DNA of 64,000 nucleotides from Haemonchus contortus (lineage: Eukaryota; Nematoda; Chromadorea; Rhabditida; Trichostrongylidae). A model generated the notes under the pieces. That model was not told the DNA's origin. It saw only the letters and a program-made list of their open reading frames with translations, and ran no database searches. The position numbers and the translations under genes are program-made. This document shows, piece by piece, positions 51,101 through 54,100 of the stretch. Location: contig LS997566.1 of the NCBI GenBank assembly GCA_000469685.2, forward strand, positions 29,079,932-29,143,931, given 5' to 3'. Positions within the stretch are counted from its first letter, which is position 1; each line of letters opens with the position of its first letter.

Positions 51101-54100
51101 TTAAGTACTTTCAGCAGAGCAAATAGTTGAATTCGCTCTCACACAACAACAATCAACATCAATCAACAAAAATCTTTTATAAAATTGCCTCCAGATCTAT
51201 GGCCCCAATACCGAATCCACGGGTTGGAAGATTTCTTAAGTTTTGATCACAATTTCCAATGGTCCCTGTATCTAGGAACGTTCGACCTCCTAAAATTTAG
51301 CACTGTTTGATTCCGAAACACGTCGATTTCGCCACATATCTTCAAGAAATGCGAGTTCAGAGGCCCTCAGTGAAGAGCTCATCCTCTATCCGCATTACAA
51401 TGACTGTCAAGGGATTCTGCTTCATGTGCCATAAAGGAAACCGCATTAACTTTTTGCGACTATTATGGTCGTTGCTACCCGAAAAACGAGGACGAGTCAA
51501 AAGGTGGGAACGAGGTCCAAATACAATAGACTAAGCAACGAAATGGAGTGACAAATTCAAGAACTGAGGTTTAAAATGGCGAGTTCAAGTTCAGTCAGGT
51601 TGTTGAATGGGCCCTCTGTCGCAAGTATGACGAATAGTCACGAGAGCATGTGGGATAGGTTTCAGGTATAAAACCTCCAACGTACAACTAACCCAGATGG
51701 GGATTTCATCTTCACCTTCACGAAATCGACTAATGAATGAGTCGAGAGATGATGCTGCATGAGAAAAGGTGTGGCAGAAGACATACATATGGTGGCAATG
51801 CGATGATTCACAAGCCATGTGCCAATGCCATGTCATAATAAGCATTAAACAGGCATAAAGTCATGAAACAACCGAATGCAACCCTCAGATGTGACGTTTT
51901 ATAGTTACCGATTACCGTCCCCCTCAATCTGAGAATACATAAGGTTCACATGTAGCCTGCAGCTTGCAGCTTGACGCTTCAAAACAAATTTGATGGCATC
52001 GGTATCCACCCGTCGTTTTTCGCCATTAACCTTCTCTACGATTTCTTTGACCAGGGGTTCGAATTTCGGATCGATATCCGCCTAGGCGAACCAAGCCTTC
52101 CATCCCCCCGGGGTCGGTTAATTGGTACCAGACTTGTCTGGGAGGATAAAAGCCCTGACTTGAACACCGGCTGACCACCGCAAGTCATTGTATAGGCCAC
52201 GCACTCATTACGCCACACGATTCTGAATGGAAGTCGAGTGCAGGGGCCCATCCCTCAGACGGGATCGATTAACGCCAAAAACTTTATCCTTTAGACTTTA
52301 AACGATTTCGTAGGGATTGATATTTGCAGCCGCAACTTCTCTTAAACTTCTATTATGAATAAGCTCTTATCCCATAGGTAGAGATGGGAGACTACGCATC
52401 CTATGGGAGACCAGAGCGAACATCAGCGAGGGACACCAATGCTGCCAGCTATTTTTGATGCTTTTTTCAGCTTTCAGCTTCTATTTATAAGGCCGAGTAC
52501 TTGTAACAATTACAACTTGTTCTTTACAATTGGAGTCAGGAACACATCAGGTATAGCAATTTGTCGACAAAACAAGTTACCATTCACTATAAACACCCTT
52601 TTCTTTCGAATAGCTAGATAACCACAAAAAGAAGCAGTGCAGAAGCACCTATCTGTCAAGGTCAAGTTTTATGGTTTCATAGAACAATTATCCAGGCACA
52701 GGGTTATTAATAGCGCTTGATCACCTTGATAGCGCTCATTTGAATCTATGCAGATGAATAGTTGATATTCTTACTCGAGAAACCTCCTAACAATACCTTC
52801 ACACAAACCTTTAATCCCGTTTTGTGGGGGGCGTGAGGAGGTGGGAAGGGGGAGAGGGGGGAGGGGAGGGGTGGTCACAACGACTACGTGTTTAGCCCTA
52901 GAAAGGAGGCCTTACTCATAACTATGCAATATCCCGAGCTACATAGATGCAGCTACGGCCGCCCTAAAAAATACCGTGCATTTTGCTTGGCAAATACTGA
53001 ATTTGCAAGTCTACCCTTATAAGAATATTTGAGAAATTTCGGAGTTTTCACCAAGTGTCAGAACTTTCACTATACACACAGATTCCGATTTGGATTCCGA
53101 TCTTCAGGCAAAAATTTACCTTCTATCCCTTCGCGGACTCAGTTTGAGAACAAATGAAGAACAGTTCTACTCTAAACTCAAGAAATGTGTAAGAAAAGAA
53201 AAAATGTACAGAATATTGAAATGACTAGGGTAACAACAGAAATAAGAAAAATCTAAGCTGTTTCCCTCGAACTGTCACTTTGCATATCCCTGATCCGTCT
53301 CTCATACTCTCTCGCCACCACGATGTCCACTTTTCGCATAGGAATGTTGTAAAAATGGAACGCGTTGGTCGTTGGAATGATGTGAACACACAAATGGTGG
53401 ATGTGGCAGCAAAAAATGAGGGACTGGTACGGGTCTCCAACATGAGCCGTCAAATCATCTGAAAGCATTCGCATCACACAGTCACGGCTCCTTCCCAGAA
53501 AAACCGAGAAGTTCTTCCTGTTTGCGCTTTGTAGAGTCTCAGTAGTTAAGAGGCTTTACCCATCGTGTAATAAATAATAATAATAATAATAATAATAATA
53601 ATCTCTCAACATATGAGATTTTATTTCGACTATACGCACATGCATATGAATTGCTACGTCGATTGAGTCAGATGAGTATATACAGTAGCGCTCAAAAGTG
53701 TTCGGTGAAATGCTTTGACGCTTTTTCGTTTATAACTTTTTTGTTAGTAGACCAAATCGCACCAAATTTGGATATGTTCAACTAGAGCATATTCTACCCT
53801 ATCCAACACTACTTGACTGCAAAGCTGCAACATCCACAGATAGAGCTAGGTGTTTGTTGCGGTAGCGGATTTTGCTAAAACTAAAGTTGCTGACGTCTGC
53901 ACTTATTCCCACCTTATAAGCGTTTTTCTCATCTATGGTGTTCGGCATTACCGCTCGTACATTTTAGACATGACAAAAAGGAAAGAGATTCTAGAAAGAC
54001 CATCGTCTGTATTTGCAGTCGATTTTATTTTCATGCCCTTTGGAATATCTGGAACATGATCAGATTGCAGGTTAATAGTGGTAAATATTCACAGTACACC

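Noticed and set aside
51690..51752. Exon-like minus-strand segment (SSLDSFISRFREGEDEIPIW) with good acceptor and donor
   Set aside because: Its 62-nt length would shift the frame between exons 54508 and 50950, which join cleanly in phase 0 without it.
53253..53477. 74-codon minus-strand open frame with an acceptor-like TTTCAG
   Set aside because: Overlapping open frames exist on both strands, no family is recognisable, and it cannot be joined to the titin-like gene in phase.
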